From positions 1 to 37,652 of the forward strand of contig QBXH01000011.1 in assembly GCA_003283415.1 (NCBI GenBank): a stretch of 37,652 bases of DNA. Direction: 5' to 3'. Of the stretch, positions 5,812 to 14,870 are shown one piece after another (the first letter of the stretch is position 1; the number at the start of each line of letters is the position of its first letter). The position numbers and the translations under genes are program-made. Source of the DNA: Prochlorococcus sp. AG-321-E21. Its GTDB lineage: Bacteria > Cyanobacteriota > Cyanobacteriia > PCC-6307 > Cyanobiaceae. The notes beneath the pieces are model-generated. The model did no database searches. It worked only from the letters and a program-made list of their open reading frames with translations, and was not told the DNA's origin.

Positions 5812-8574
5812 TCATTTTAATAATTTAAGTTTTTTATTTATTCTTTCCGATTGCAAATTTCCTTCTTTCAACTTGGCAAAACATTCCTCAACAATATCTT
5901 TAGGAGCTTTGTCTATAAAGTTTTTGTTAGATATTCTCTTATTTAAAGTCTCTATATCAGAATTTACTTTTTGCAGGTCCTTAGTAAGTCTATCCTTTAA
6001 AGCTTCTAGATTTACAAAATCATTAAAGGGTAAATAGACTTCTATATCACCAATAATTCCAGAAAAAGACTTAGCAAAATCGTTTTTATCGATATCCTTA
6101 GATTTGCAAATAAAAACTTCAGATGACTTAGTAAAAGTTTTAATATCAACTATTAAAGTTTTCAAAAAGTTAGTTAATTGAGCATTATCTGAAATCAAGT
6201 AAACAGGAACCAGTTGAGATGGCTTAAGTCCTAACTCAACCCTAAGATTTCTAATCAATCTAATTATTTCAAAAAGCTCTTGAAAGGATTTATCTATTTG
6301 AGAATTGATATATTTTTTTTCTAATACAGGCCATTTTTGAAGAGATAACAAAATTTGTTCAGGTTTTTTTTGCAATTTATGCCAAAGTTCTTCAGTGATA
6401 TGTGGCATAAAGGGATGCATCATAACCAACACATCAGTTAGTACTTTGATTAATATTTTTTCAGATAATTTTCTGTTGTGGGATTCTTTATTATTAAATT
6501 TTTGTTTTGCAAATTCAACATACCAATCACAAAAATCGTTCCATGCAAATTCATATAATAATTTTGCAGATTCGCCTAATTTATATTGAATTAAAAGACT
6601 AGATACTTTTGTATTCAACTGATTTAATTTTGATAAAATCCACTTATCAGATAATTCTAAATATTTTTCATCGCCTTCATTTAAAGAATAATTTTCAGAA
6701 AAAGTTTTATTTATTAAAACAAATTTAGTAGCATTCCAAAGTTTATTTGCAAAATTCCTTGATGCTTCAACTGTTGAAGAAGTATTTTCTTTCCTATCAA
6801 AATCAAGCCTTATATCCTGACCAGCGCCAGCGACTTCACGAAGTAACGCAAATCGCAAAGCATCAGAACCATATTTATCAATCAAAAGTAAAGGATCAAT
6901 TCCGTTACCTGAACTTTTACTCATTTTTTTATTATTTTCATCTCGAACTAAACCATGAATATAAACATCTTTGAATGGAATATTATTCGTAAAAGTTTTC
7001 CCCATCATTGTCATTCTTGCTACCCAAAAGAAAATAATATCGAAACCAGTAACTAAAACACTATTTGGATACCATTTTTTAAAATCTACATCATTGGTAT
7101 TAGGCCACCCCAATGTAGAAAAAGGCCATAAACCACTTGAAAACCAGGTATCTAAAACATCCTTATCACGAATAAGTTGCAAATTAGACCCAAATTCTTT
7201 AGTAGCTTTGCTTAATGCTTCTTTCTCATTTCTGGCAACAACATATCGAGTATTTTGATCTATTGAGTCTTCTGATTGTTTTAATACATACCATGCAGGA
7301 ATTTGATGTCCCCACCATAATTGTCTACTAATACACCAATCATTGATATTATCTAACCAATCTTTATAAACTTTCTCCCAACGCTGAGGAATAAAGGTAG
7401 GTTTTTTAGAATCAAGTTCTTTTAGACAACTGGAAGAAATATTGTCCATTTTCAAAAACCACTGGGTTGACAATAATGGCTCAATTGGCACTTTTCCTCT
7501 ATCAGAAAAAGGTACTGTATTTTTATAGGTTTCTATTTTAGTTAATAAACCTAAAGTATCTAATTCCTTTATGATTTGTTTTCTAGCATCAAATCTATCT
7601 AAATCCTGAAACTTTCCTGCATTAATATTAAGAGTTCCATCTTTATTCATTATATTGATTTGCTTTAAATTATTCCTTTTGCCAATAGCAAAATCATTAG
7701 GATCATGAGCTGGGGTAACCTTTACACAACCTGTACCAAAATCCTTATCAACATGTATATCAGAAATAACAGGTATTTCTCTATCAACAAAAGGTACTTT
7801 CACTTTTTTATCTATATATTTTTTATATCTTTCATCGTTTGGATTTACAGCTAAAGCGGTATCTCCCAATAAGGTTTCAGGTCTAGTTGTTGCGACCTCT
7901 AAATATTCATCTAAGATTTGACCCTGATCAGAAATTAGTGGGTATTTAAAATGCCATAAGTATCCATTAACCTCCTGCATTTCAACTTCAAGATCACTAA
8001 CTGCTGATTGAGATGCCGGACACCAATTAACTAAATATTCGCCTCTATAAATCAGTTTATTCTCATACAAAATATTAAATGCTTCAACAACTGCTTCATT
8101 TAATTTTTCATCTAAAGTAAATCGTTCCCTTTCCCAGTCTACGGAATAACCAATCCTCTTTAATTGGGATATTATTGTACCCCCACTTTGCTCTTTCCAA
8201 ATCCAGGCTCTTTTTAAAAATTCTTCTCTTCCAATATCTTCGCTATTTTTACCCTCGGTTTTTAATTGTTTTTCAAGAATAGTTTGAACGGCTATTGAAG
8301 CATGATCAGTGCCAGGTAAGCACAAAACATTTTTACCAAGAAGTCTTTGAAAACGAATAATCACGTCTATTAATGCAGTATTGAAAGCATGGCCCATATG
8401 CAGAGATCCTGTCACATTTGGAGGCGGAATAACTATACAGAAAGGATCACCTTTATCATTAGGATTAGGACTAAATGCTCTTAAACTATCCCATTGCTTT
8501 TGCCATTTTTGTTCTACCTGTGAAGGCAAATAAATATTTAATGTAAGTTCATCATTCGACTCATTCATTTGCAA
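5812..8574 (-). CDS. valS: Valyl-tRNA synthetase
   Basis: 920 residues, the usual length. Class I signatures: HMGH in the Rossmann fold (59-62; context PPNVTGSLHMGH) and KMSKS (550-554). The editing (CP1) domain carries ATTRPETLLGDTA (228-240) and the GTGCVKVTPAHDPNDF block (280-295). WCISRQLWWGHQIPAWY (413-429) and DVLDTWFSSGLWPFS (472-486) are typical of ValRS. The C-terminus from about 855 is a Lys/Leu-rich coiled coil, as in bacterial ValRS, which helps hold tRNA. Two ATGs (residues 1 and 3) are possible starts. A tRNA-Val gene lies about 450 nt upstream on the same strand, beyond one small gene. The stop is 1 nt before the start of the TVP38-family gene. Confidence 0.98.
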   Translation of the reverse strand: MQMNESNDELTLNIYLPSQVEQKWQKQWDSLRAFSPNPNDKGDPFCIVIPPPNVTGSLHMGHAFNTALIDVIIRFQRLLGKNVLCLPGTDHASIAVQTILEKQLKTEGKNSEDIGREEFLKRAWIWKEQSGGTIISQLKRIGYSVDWERERFTLDEKLNEAVVEAFNILYENKLIYRGEYLVNWCPASQSAVSDLEVEMQEVNGYLWHFKYPLISDQGQILDEYLEVATTRPETLLGDTALAVNPNDERYKKYIDKKVKVPFVDREIPVISDIHVDKDFGTGCVKVTPAHDPNDFAIGKRNNLKQINIMNKDGTLNINAGKFQDLDRFDARKQIIKELDTLGLLTKIETYKNTVPFSDRGKVPIEPLLSTQWFLKMDNISSSCLKELDSKKPTFIPQRWEKVYKDWLDNINDWCISRQLWWGHQIPAWYVLKQSEDSIDQNTRYVVARNEKEALSKATKEFGSNLQLIRDKDVLDTWFSSGLWPFSTLGWPNTNDVDFKKWYPNSVLVTGFDIIFFWVARMTMMGKTFTNNIPFKDVYIHGLVRDENNKKMSKSSGNGIDPLLLIDKYGSDALRFALLREVAGAGQDIRLDFDRKENTSSTVEASRNFANKLWNATKFVLINKTFSENYSLNEGDEKYLELSDKWILSKLNQLNTKVSSLLIQYKLGESAKLLYEFAWNDFCDWYVEFAKQKFNNKESHNRKLSEKILIKVLTDVLVMMHPFMPHITEELWHKLQKKPEQILLSLQKWPVLEKKYINSQIDKSFQELFEIIRLIRNLRVELGLKPSQLVPVYLISDNAQLTNFLKTLIVDIKTFTKSSEVFICKSKDIDKNDFAKSFSGIIGDIEVYLPFNDFVNLEALKDRLTKDLQKVNSDIETLNKRISNKNFIDKAPKDIVEECFAKLKEGNLQSERINKKLKLLK

Positions 8575-8601
8575 TAGTTATTTCATTAGCTTTTTACTTA
8601 T

Positions 8602-8607
8602 TTTATA
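8602..8607 (-). promoter_or_regulatory. Candidate -10 element for valS
   Basis: TATAAA on the minus strand (fwd TTTATA, 8602-8607) lies in the 86-nt spacer between the Fe-S carrier-like gene and valS, which would give a leader of about 20 nt. No matching -35 is evident at 16-18 nt (TTTAAA at best). It would allow valS expression separately from the tRNA and upstream gene. Confidence 0.25.
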
Positions 8608-8660
8608 TTGATAGAAGCAAATAATTTAAAAAAATATTAGTTTGCAAAATATATGTAAAA

Positions 8661-9002
8661 CTACAAGAGTTTAAAGCCAGAACCGCAAGCACATCTTTTG
8701 GCATTTTTAGGAGTTGAGATAAGAAAACCCCCACCACTTAAATCACTGTAATAATCAAGTTTTAAATCTTTTAACAAGGAAAACTTTTTAGTATCAGCAT
8801 ATAAAGTTATGCCTTCCGTTCTGGATATGGGAGATCCATTACACATACCTGGTTTTAATTTAATATGTATCCATCCTTCTGAGCCTATATCATCTTTGAT
8901 TAAATCAATAAACATTTCACCAGGCGATCCGCCAAAGGATGCTTGCCTTGAAAGCTCTGATGCTGCAGTTTGACTGATTGAAAGATTAACGATCTCAGTC
9001 AT
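8661..9002 (-). CDS. HesB/IscA A-type iron-sulfur carrier-like protein
   Basis: 113 residues, ATG at 9002. The C-terminus RCACGSGF (103-110) matches the Cys-x-Cys-Gly tail of A-type Fe-S carriers (CGCGxSF), and FLISTPKNAKR before it fits the usual F-x-NP segment. A third Cys is Cys54 in GMCNG, at about the place of the family's GCSG loop. The spacing is unusual: 49 residues lie between Cys54 and Cys104 rather than about 63, as if a strand-loop after the first Cys had been lost. Members bind and pass on Fe-S clusters or iron in the cytoplasm. It begins 16 nt after the 3' end of the tRNA-Val gene on the same strand. Assignment to the fold is fairly safe; function as a cluster carrier is less so. 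Confidence 0.8.
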   Translation of the reverse strand: MTEIVNLSISQTAASELSRQASFGGSPGEMFIDLIKDDIGSEGWIHIKLKPGMCNGSPISRTEGITLYADTKKFSLLKDLKLDYYSDLSGGGFLISTPKNAKRCACGSGFKLL

Positions 9003-9018
9003 TGTTATAGAAATAAAA

Positions 9019-9090
<72 letters not shown>

Positions 9091-9146
9091 TATAATGATT
9101 CATTCTAGTAGATGATGTTGAAAATTTTATACTAAGTATTTAAATA
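9091..9146 (+). promoter_or_regulatory. Candidate promoters for mazG-spe genes
   Basis: Two overlapping options lie in the 98-nt divergent spacer. A perfect TATAAT (9091-9096) abuts the 5' end of the tRNA gene, but its -35 would fall inside the tRNA and is poor. TTGAAA (9118-9123), a 17-nt spacer and TAAATA (9141-9146) is the better-spaced pair. Either would start the mazG-speE-speB run. Confidence 0.35.
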
Positions 9147-9188
9147 TTTCATGATTTAGGCAAAATTGAATAAATAAGATACAGTTTT

Positions 9189-10043
9189 ATGAACTTAAAA
9201 AATGGATATAAAAATCAGAAAGATAGTGATCTAAGCACTTTAGAGAGTTTCAAGATTTTAATATCAAATATTAAATATTTAAAAGATAAAACTTGGGGCT
9301 GCCCATGGCAAAAAATGCAGTCACATAAATCCTTAATCCCATTTTTAAATGAAGAAAGTAGTGAATTTATTGATGCAATATATGAAAAAAACGCGAATAA
9401 TATTTGTGAAGAATTAGGAGATCTCTTATTACAAATAATGCTTCATGCGGAAATTGGCTTTGAAGAAGAAGAATTTGAATTAAAGGATGTTATTGAAAAT
9501 TTAAATAAAAAAATTATTAATAGACATCCGTATATTTTTAAAAAAAAAGAAAAAGTATCTTTAAAAAGGTCACAAGAAATTTGGGGAAATATTAAAATTT
9601 CGGAAAAAAAGACGTTTTACAAGAAATCATCCATTAGTAGAGAATTGAATTCAAAAATAAAAAGTTTACCTGCAACTATAGGATCAAACCAGATTACCAA
9701 TACTGTTAAAGAATACGGTTTTAAGTGGGAAAGTAGTAAAAAGATTTTTGATAAATTAGATGAAGAAATATGCGAATTAAAAGAGGCAATAAAAAGCAAA
9801 AAGGCACCTGATATAAAAGATGAATTTGGAGATGTTTACTTTACTTTGATAAGTCTTTCAAACTTTCTAAAAATAAATCCAGATTCATCTCTTCAAAAAA
9901 CTAATAAAAAATTTTTAGACAGATTTGCAATAATTGAAGATCATGTAGGAGATAATATTAAAAAACAAAACCCAGAAGATTTCCAGCAGCTTTGGGAAGT
10001 TGCTAAAAAAACACTAATGAGAGAAAAATTGAAAAAAAAATGA
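9189..10043 (+). CDS. mazG: Nucleoside triphosphate pyrophosphohydrolase MazG
   Basis: 284 residues, typical of full-length two-domain MazG. It hydrolyses (d)NTPs to NMP and pyrophosphate, limiting damaged nucleotides and, in other bacteria, (p)ppGpp. The first domain has TWGCPWQKMQSHKSLIPFL followed by the EExxE...ExxD metal site (NEESSEF ... EELGDLLLQ), then NRHPYIF, a strong family signature. The second domain repeats the pattern with LDEEICELKEAI and KDEFGDVYFTL. It ends in REKLKKK, and its stop overlaps the speE start in an ATGA that follows a run of nine A. Cyanophages often carry a short single-domain MazG; this is the host type. Confidence 0.95.
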   Translation: MNLKNGYKNQKDSDLSTLESFKILISNIKYLKDKTWGCPWQKMQSHKSLIPFLNEESSEFIDAIYEKNANNICEELGDLLLQIMLHAEIGFEEEEFELKDVIENLNKKIINRHPYIFKKKEKVSLKRSQEIWGNIKISEKKTFYKKSSISRELNSKIKSLPATIGSNQITNTVKEYGFKWESSKKIFDKLDEEICELKEAIKSKKAPDIKDEFGDVYFTLISLSNFLKINPDSSLQKTNKKFLDRFAIIEDHVGDNIKKQNPEDFQQLWEVAKKTLMREKLKKK

Positions 10044-10891
10044 AAGATATGCCAACGTGGATAGATGAGTACCACATAGGCTCAAGATTTGGGCTCAATG
10101 GGAAAGTATTACTTAAAAAAAATTCTAAATATCAAGAGATTATTATTATAGAGAATGATTTTTATGGTAAAGCTTTAATGTTAGATGGATGTTGGATGAC
10201 GTCATTGAGAGATGAGAAATATTATCATGAATGTCTTGTTCATCCAGCGTTAAGTAGCATTGATAAAAAGTCTCATGTGCTGATTATTGGAGGGGGTGAT
10301 GGTGGCACTGCAAGAGAATGCTTGAAATACTCTCAAGTTGCAAAAATTGATTTAGTAGAAATTGATGAAGAAGTCATAAAAGTATCTAAAACATTTTTAC
10401 AAGAAATTGGAGGTGAAGCGTGGAGTGATAAAAGATTAGCTATACATATTGATGATGGAGTTAAATGGGTAGAAAAAACTAAAGATAATTTTTATGATGT
10501 TATCTTTATAGATTGTTCAGATCCATCAGAATTTTCTAATTTATTATTTACAGATTCCTTTTATGGAGAATGTAAAAGAATACTTACAAAAAAGGGGATA
10601 TTAGCGACTCAAAGTGAATCGCCTGAATCATTCAAAAATATTCATATTCATATTTTGAAATCACTCAATAGAATATTCAAATTTTCTGAAACTATGTATT
10701 CATTTGTACCCATATATCCAAGTGGGATTTGGAGTTGGACATTGGCTTCAGAAGAAGAATTAAATTTATCAAAAGTCAATTACAAAGAAGTTATGAAAAT
10801 AGAAAAGGGTTGTGATATTTGGAATTTAAATTTTCAAAATGCTGCATTCAAAATGATGCCAAATAAAATTGTAAAAGAACTCAATTCGTAA
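10040..10891 (+). CDS. speE: Spermidine synthase
   Basis: 283 residues. It transfers the aminopropyl group from decarboxylated S-adenosylmethionine to putrescine. The Rossmann fold shows HVLIIGGGDGGTAREC (79-94), with GGGDG as the nucleotide-binding loop, then LVEIDEEVI (105-113) and the catalytic-Asp region DVIFIDCSDPSEF (153-165; Asp158). The N-terminal beta domain includes YQEIIIIEND and MLDGCWMTSLRDEKYYHE, characteristic of polyamine aminopropyltransferases. The start is the ATG overlapping the mazG stop; a second ATG three codons later (10049) is possible. speB follows after 2 nt, so the two polyamine steps are translationally coupled. Confidence 0.96.
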   Translation: MKDMPTWIDEYHIGSRFGLNGKVLLKKNSKYQEIIIIENDFYGKALMLDGCWMTSLRDEKYYHECLVHPALSSIDKKSHVLIIGGGDGGTARECLKYSQVAKIDLVEIDEEVIKVSKTFLQEIGGEAWSDKRLAIHIDDGVKWVEKTKDNFYDVIFIDCSDPSEFSNLLFTDSFYGECKRILTKKGILATQSESPESFKNIHIHILKSLNRIFKFSETMYSFVPIYPSGIWSWTLASEEELNLSKVNYKEVMKIEKGCDIWNLNFQNAAFKMMPNKIVKELNS

Positions 10892-10893
10892 AG

Positions 10894-11778
10894 ATGATCA
10901 ATAAAAATTTATTTGATAACGAAAGTACAATTTTTATGGGTGCCAAAAGAAATCCGGATGATTGTTCAATTGGAATATTTGGAGTCAATTATGATGGTAC
11001 ATGCTCTTATAAGTCAGGCACTAGATTTGGTCCAAATGCCATAAGGCTAGTAAGTACATGCTTAGAGACATTTTGTCCAAGATTAGGAAAAGATTTAGAA
11101 GATTTTAATTATGTTGATTTTGGTTCACTAGAAATATATAAAAATGACTCAAAGTCTGTCATTAAAGCAGTCAAATCAGCAACAGATTTCATTATGAGTA
11201 GAAAGCTTACTCCCATTATGCTTGGAGGTGAGCACTCTATTACTAGTGGTGCTATTGAGGCGTTAGTAACTAAATATCCAGATCTGATTTTAATTCAACT
11301 AGATGCTCATGCAGATCTAAGAACCTCATATATGGGAAATAAACTTAGTCATGCATGTGCAATGCAAAGATGCTTAGATGTTTTACCTGAAAAAAAGATT
11401 TTGCAAGTCGGAATAAGAAGTGGTACCAAGGAAGAGTTTAAATTTATGAATCAACAAAAGCAATTAGTAAAATTCTTACCAGGAGGAAATGCTCAAGAAT
11501 TTAAAAAAGCCCTTCTTCCTTACTCTAATTCGCCAATATATTTAACAATAGATTTGGATTGGTTTGATCCAAGTTTATTACCTGGTACGGGAACTCCAGA
11601 ACCAGGAGGTTTTTTTTGGATTGACTTTGAAGTAATTCTTGAAACTCTAAAAGACTTTAGAATTGTAGCTTCAGATATTGTGGAATTATCTCCAGAAATT
11701 GATAATAGTGGAGTTAGTAGTATAGTTGCCGCAAAAGTACTGAGAAGCTTAATTATGTCAGTACAAAACATGCAATAA
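10894..11778 (+). CDS. speB: Agmatinase / ureohydrolase
   Basis: 294 residues, arginase/agmatinase family. It should hydrolyse agmatine to putrescine and urea, feeding SpeE immediately upstream. The two-Mn site is complete: His114 in GGEHS, Asp137/His139/Asp141 in LDAHADLR, and Asp220/Asp222 in TIDLDWFDP. SYKSGTRFGPNAIR (38-51) and PGTGTPEPGGF (230-240) are family hallmarks. Substrate cannot be read from the sequence alone, but the adjacency to speE favours agmatinase over arginase. The urea produced could be used if the genome encodes urease, which is not in this window. 50 nt separate it from gcvT. Confidence 0.93.
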   Translation: MINKNLFDNESTIFMGAKRNPDDCSIGIFGVNYDGTCSYKSGTRFGPNAIRLVSTCLETFCPRLGKDLEDFNYVDFGSLEIYKNDSKSVIKAVKSATDFIMSRKLTPIMLGGEHSITSGAIEALVTKYPDLILIQLDAHADLRTSYMGNKLSHACAMQRCLDVLPEKKILQVGIRSGTKEEFKFMNQQKQLVKFLPGGNAQEFKKALLPYSNSPIYLTIDLDWFDPSLLPGTGTPEPGGFFWIDFEVILETLKDFRIVASDIVELSPEIDNSGVSSIVAAKVLRSLIMSVQNMQ

Positions 11779-11828
11779 AAAATTTCTAAACTAGAGTATG
11801 AAAAGCTAAATAACTCATTTAATGTTTC

Positions 11829-12941
11829 ATGGATTTGCTTAAAAGTCCACTTTATTCAAAATATATTGAGTCAAATGCAAAGTTAGTCAATTTTGCAGGT
11901 TGGGAAATGCCCATATCCTTTTCGGGCTTAATAAATGAACATGAATCAGTAAGAACATCAGCAGGATTCTTTGATATTTCTCATATGGGTGTAATTTCTC
12001 TTAGAGGAATTAATCCAAAAGAATATATTCAAAAATTTTTTCCTACTAATTTATATTCCTTTTCAGAAGGGCAAGGGCTTTATACATTAATGCTTAATGA
12101 AAAGGGAGGAATAATAGATGATCTGATAATTTATGACCTTGGTCAACAAGAAGAGGATATCTCAGAAATTTTTTTAATAGTAAATGCGAGCAGATACCAA
12201 ATTGATTTTTCTTGGATTAAAAATAATTTAAATACCAGTAATATTTCAATATCAAATGCTAAAAAAGATAAGGTCCTCTTTGCACTACAAGGCAAAAATT
12301 CCTTTAAATTATTCGAAGAATGGATTAAATCATCGATTTCATATATCCCTTACTTTGGTTGTGAATATAAAATCTTTAAACATATTTCGTCCAAAGAAAA
12401 AATTTTCTTTTCGAAAACGGGCTATACAGGTGAAAACGGTTTGGAAATTCTATTATCCGCAAAAGCAGCAATTAATTTATGGGATTTCTTAGTTTCAGAA
12501 AATATTCAGCCTTGTGGTTTAGGTGCTAGAGATACCTTAAGACTTGAAGCAGGAATGCACCTATATGGACAAGATTTAGATGAAACAACTACCCCATATG
12601 AAGCAGGATTAGGTTGGCTAGTACATTTAGAAAATAATCATGAATTTTTTGGAAGAGAGTTTCTTGAAAAACAATCAAGATTTGGTATTAATAAAAAGTT
12701 AGTTGGTCTAAATATTGAAGGGAGAGCTATTGGAAGAAAAGGATGCGAAGTATTTAAAGATGGAGAAAATATTGGAACTATAACAAGCGGTAGTTGGTCC
12801 CCTACTAAGCAAAAGGCAATAGCTTTTGCTTATATTCAAAATTCTTACGCTACTTTAAATAATGTTGTTGAAATTTTAATCAGAGGTAAAACATTCAAAG
12901 GGACCATAACGAAAAGAGCTTTTTATAAAAAAGATATTTAA
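11829..12941 (+). CDS. gcvT: Glycine cleavage system T protein (aminomethyltransferase)
   Basis: 370 residues. It transfers the methylene group from lipoyl-bound aminomethyl on the H protein to tetrahydrofolate, releasing ammonia. In a photosynthetic cell this serves photorespiratory glycine. Conserved blocks: [13 protein letters not shown] (about 20-32), the DISHMG motif (48-53), [12 protein letters not shown] (96-107), [14 protein letters not shown] (about 193-206), [21 protein letters not shown] (about 234-254), and TSGSWSPT near the C-terminal beta-barrel domain. The ATG at 11829 fits the family N-terminus. The other gcv genes are not in the window. Confidence 0.97.
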   Translation: MDLLKSPLYSKYIESNAKLVNFAGWEMPISFSGLINEHESVRTSAGFFDISHMGVISLRGINPKEYIQKFFPTNLYSFSEGQGLYTLMLNEKGGIIDDLIIYDLGQQEEDISEIFLIVNASRYQIDFSWIKNNLNTSNISISNAKKDKVLFALQGKNSFKLFEEWIKSSISYIPYFGCEYKIFKHISSKEKIFFSKTGYTGENGLEILLSAKAAINLWDFLVSENIQPCGLGARDTLRLEAGMHLYGQDLDETTTPYEAGLGWLVHLENNHEFFGREFLEKQSRFGINKKLVGLNIEGRAIGRKGCEVFKDGENIGTITSGSWSPTKQKAIAFAYIQNSYATLNNVVEILIRGKTFKGTITKRAFYKKDI

Positions 12942-12980
12942 CTAAATTTACCCTTGAAGAATTATTATTGTTAATTATTG

Positions 12981-13036
12981 CTCAATAAGTCATTTCTAGA
13001 TGCGAAACAAAATTTGTGAAGAACTCAATAAGTCAT
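12981..13036 (+). repeat. 13-bp direct repeat spanning the aspS start
   Basis: CTCAATAAGTCAT occurs at 12981-12993 (in the leader) and again at 13024-13036 (codons 9-13 of aspS), 43 nt apart. The flanks differ, so this is not a larger duplication. One copy is untranslated and the other encodes LNKS. Confidence 0.6.
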
Positions 13037-14796
13037 ATATTGGGAAAGTAGTTAATTTATGTGGATGGGTTGATCGAAGAAGAGATCATGGTGGAGTAAT
13101 TTTTATAGATTTGCGTGATCATAGTGGATTTATGCAAATTACTATTAATCCTGAAGATGGTGAGACTCTTTTTAAACAGGCTGAGATTTTAAGAAATGAA
13201 ACTGTGATAATGGTTAATGGAATTGTTAATGAAAGGCCAAAGGATTCAGTAAATAAAAATATTCTCACTGGAGAGTTAGAACTAAAAGTTAAAGATCTAC
13301 AAATTCTTAATCAAATAAAAAATAATTTACCATTTCCTATCTCAGTACATGATTATGAAAATACAAAAGAAGAGCTTAGACTAAAATATAGATATTTAGA
13401 TCTAAGAAGAGGAAAATTACTCAAAAATTTAAAAACAAGGCATAAAATTATTAAAGCGGTAAGAGAATATCTTGATAATTTTGGATTTACAGAGGTCGAA
13501 ACACCATTACTGACAAAATCGACTCCAGAAGGAGCTAGAGATTTTTTAGTTCCAGCTAGGCTTTCAAACGGTGAGTTTTTTGCTTTACCACAATCTCCAC
13601 AATTATTTAAACAACTTTTAATGGTAGGAGGTTTAGACAAGTATTATCAAATAGCAAAATGTTTCCGTGATGAAGATCTAAGAGCTGATAGACAACCAGA
13701 ATTTACTCAGCTTGATATTGAAATGAGTTTTATAAGTGAAGAAGAAATCATTTCTTTTAATGAAAAACTAATAAAAAATATATGGAAAAATGTACTAAAT
13801 ATAAACTTCAATGAGGAGTTTCCAAGAATGACTTGGCAAGAGGCCATGGACAACTATGGAACAGACAGACCAGATACAAGATATGAAATGTTACTTAAAA
13901 ATTTAGGGGGGATACTTGGCAATATTGGTTTTAATATTTTCACTAAAGCAATTCAGAATGGCGGAGCAATAAAATCCATAACTATTAAAGATGGCAACAC
14001 AAGTATTAGTAACGTTCGAATCAAACCTGGAGGAGATATTTTTAAAATTGCCCAAGATGCAGGAGCTGGAGGTTTAGCATTCATAAGAGTTAAAGGAGAT
14101 GAACTTGAAACAATTGGGGCAATAAAAAATAATTTAAATAAAGATCATATCTCTAATATTTTAAAAATAACAGAAGCAAAAGATGGGGACTTAATTCTTT
14201 TAGGGGCTGGAAATACTCAAATTGTAAATCAATCCTTAGATAGAGTCAGGCAATATATTGCAAAAGATTTAAACCTAATAGAGAAGGATAAATGGAACTT
14301 TTTATGGGTCACAGATTTTCCTATGTTCGAAATGAATGAAGAAGAAAAAAGATTTGAAGCTTTACACCATCCTTTTTGTTCCCCAAAAAATATTAAGCTT
14401 GAAGATTCAAAAGAGTTAAAAGAAAAAATAGAGGGCTCCTTAGCACATGCTTATGACTTAGTGCTAAATGGATTGGAGTTAGGAGGTGGTTCTCTTCGTA
14501 TCCATCAAGCCGAAATGCAAAGAGAAGTTCTTAGAACAGTTGGATTAACAGATCATCAAATTGATGAAAAATTTGGTTTTTTAATTGAAGCACTCGAAAT
14601 GGGTGCTCCGCCTCATGGGGGAATAGCATTTGGAGTAGATAGGATAACAATGCTTATTTTGGGGGAAGACTCAATTAGAGAAACAATCGCTTTTCCAAAA
14701 AATCAACAAGCAAAATGTCTTCTAACAAATGCACCTTCAAATGTCTCCAAATCCCAATTAAAAGAATTAGATATTGAAATAACAATTGATGAATAA
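13000..14796 (+). CDS. aspS: Aspartyl-tRNA synthetase
   Basis: 598 residues, bacterial type. An N-terminal anticodon-binding OB fold ([18 protein letters not shown], 23-40) is followed by the class II core: motif 1 region [18 protein letters not shown], the [10 protein letters not shown] loop (176-185), motif 2 [18 protein letters not shown] (222-239) and motif 3 GGIAFGVDR (540-548). The GAD insertion domain that marks bacterial AspRS lies around 280-420. Whether it is discriminating (tRNA-Asp only) or also charges tRNA-Asn cannot be decided here; that depends on whether AsnRS or GatCAB is present in the genome. Start ATG at 13000. Confidence 0.98.
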   Translation: MRNKICEELNKSYIGKVVNLCGWVDRRRDHGGVIFIDLRDHSGFMQITINPEDGETLFKQAEILRNETVIMVNGIVNERPKDSVNKNILTGELELKVKDLQILNQIKNNLPFPISVHDYENTKEELRLKYRYLDLRRGKLLKNLKTRHKIIKAVREYLDNFGFTEVETPLLTKSTPEGARDFLVPARLSNGEFFALPQSPQLFKQLLMVGGLDKYYQIAKCFRDEDLRADRQPEFTQLDIEMSFISEEEIISFNEKLIKNIWKNVLNINFNEEFPRMTWQEAMDNYGTDRPDTRYEMLLKNLGGILGNIGFNIFTKAIQNGGAIKSITIKDGNTSISNVRIKPGGDIFKIAQDAGAGGLAFIRVKGDELETIGAIKNNLNKDHISNILKITEAKDGDLILLGAGNTQIVNQSLDRVRQYIAKDLNLIEKDKWNFLWVTDFPMFEMNEEEKRFEALHHPFCSPKNIKLEDSKELKEKIEGSLAHAYDLVLNGLELGGGSLRIHQAEMQREVLRTVGLTDHQIDEKFGFLIEALEMGAPPHGGIAFGVDRITMLILGEDSIRETIAFPKNQQAKCLLTNAPSNVSKSQLKELDIEITIDE

Positions 14797-14840
14797 ACTA
14801 TTTATGGATGATCAATAAATTTTTTGTTTAAATAAAATAT

Positions 14841-14861
14841 AAGGAGATAGTGCTTAATTAA
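14841..14861 (+). other. Shine-Dalgarno with 3-codon ORF in the pyrG leader
   Basis: AAGGAG (14841-14846) followed after 3 nt by GTG CTT AAT TAA (14850-14861), 9 nt before the pyrG ATG at 14871. The Shine-Dalgarno is 24 nt from the pyrG start, too far to serve it directly, but may drive translation of the mini-ORF with re-initiation at pyrG. Confidence 0.3.
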
Positions 14862-14870
14862 AAATATTTA

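Noticed and set aside
6395..7258. Plus-strand open frames within valS
   Set aside because: valS is complete and conserved here on the minus strand; the frames have no recognisable motifs.
9091..9188. A small RNA gene in the tRNA/mazG spacer
   Set aside because: No GC stem-loop or terminator is present, and the conserved Yfr1 loop sequence was not seen here or elsewhere in the window.
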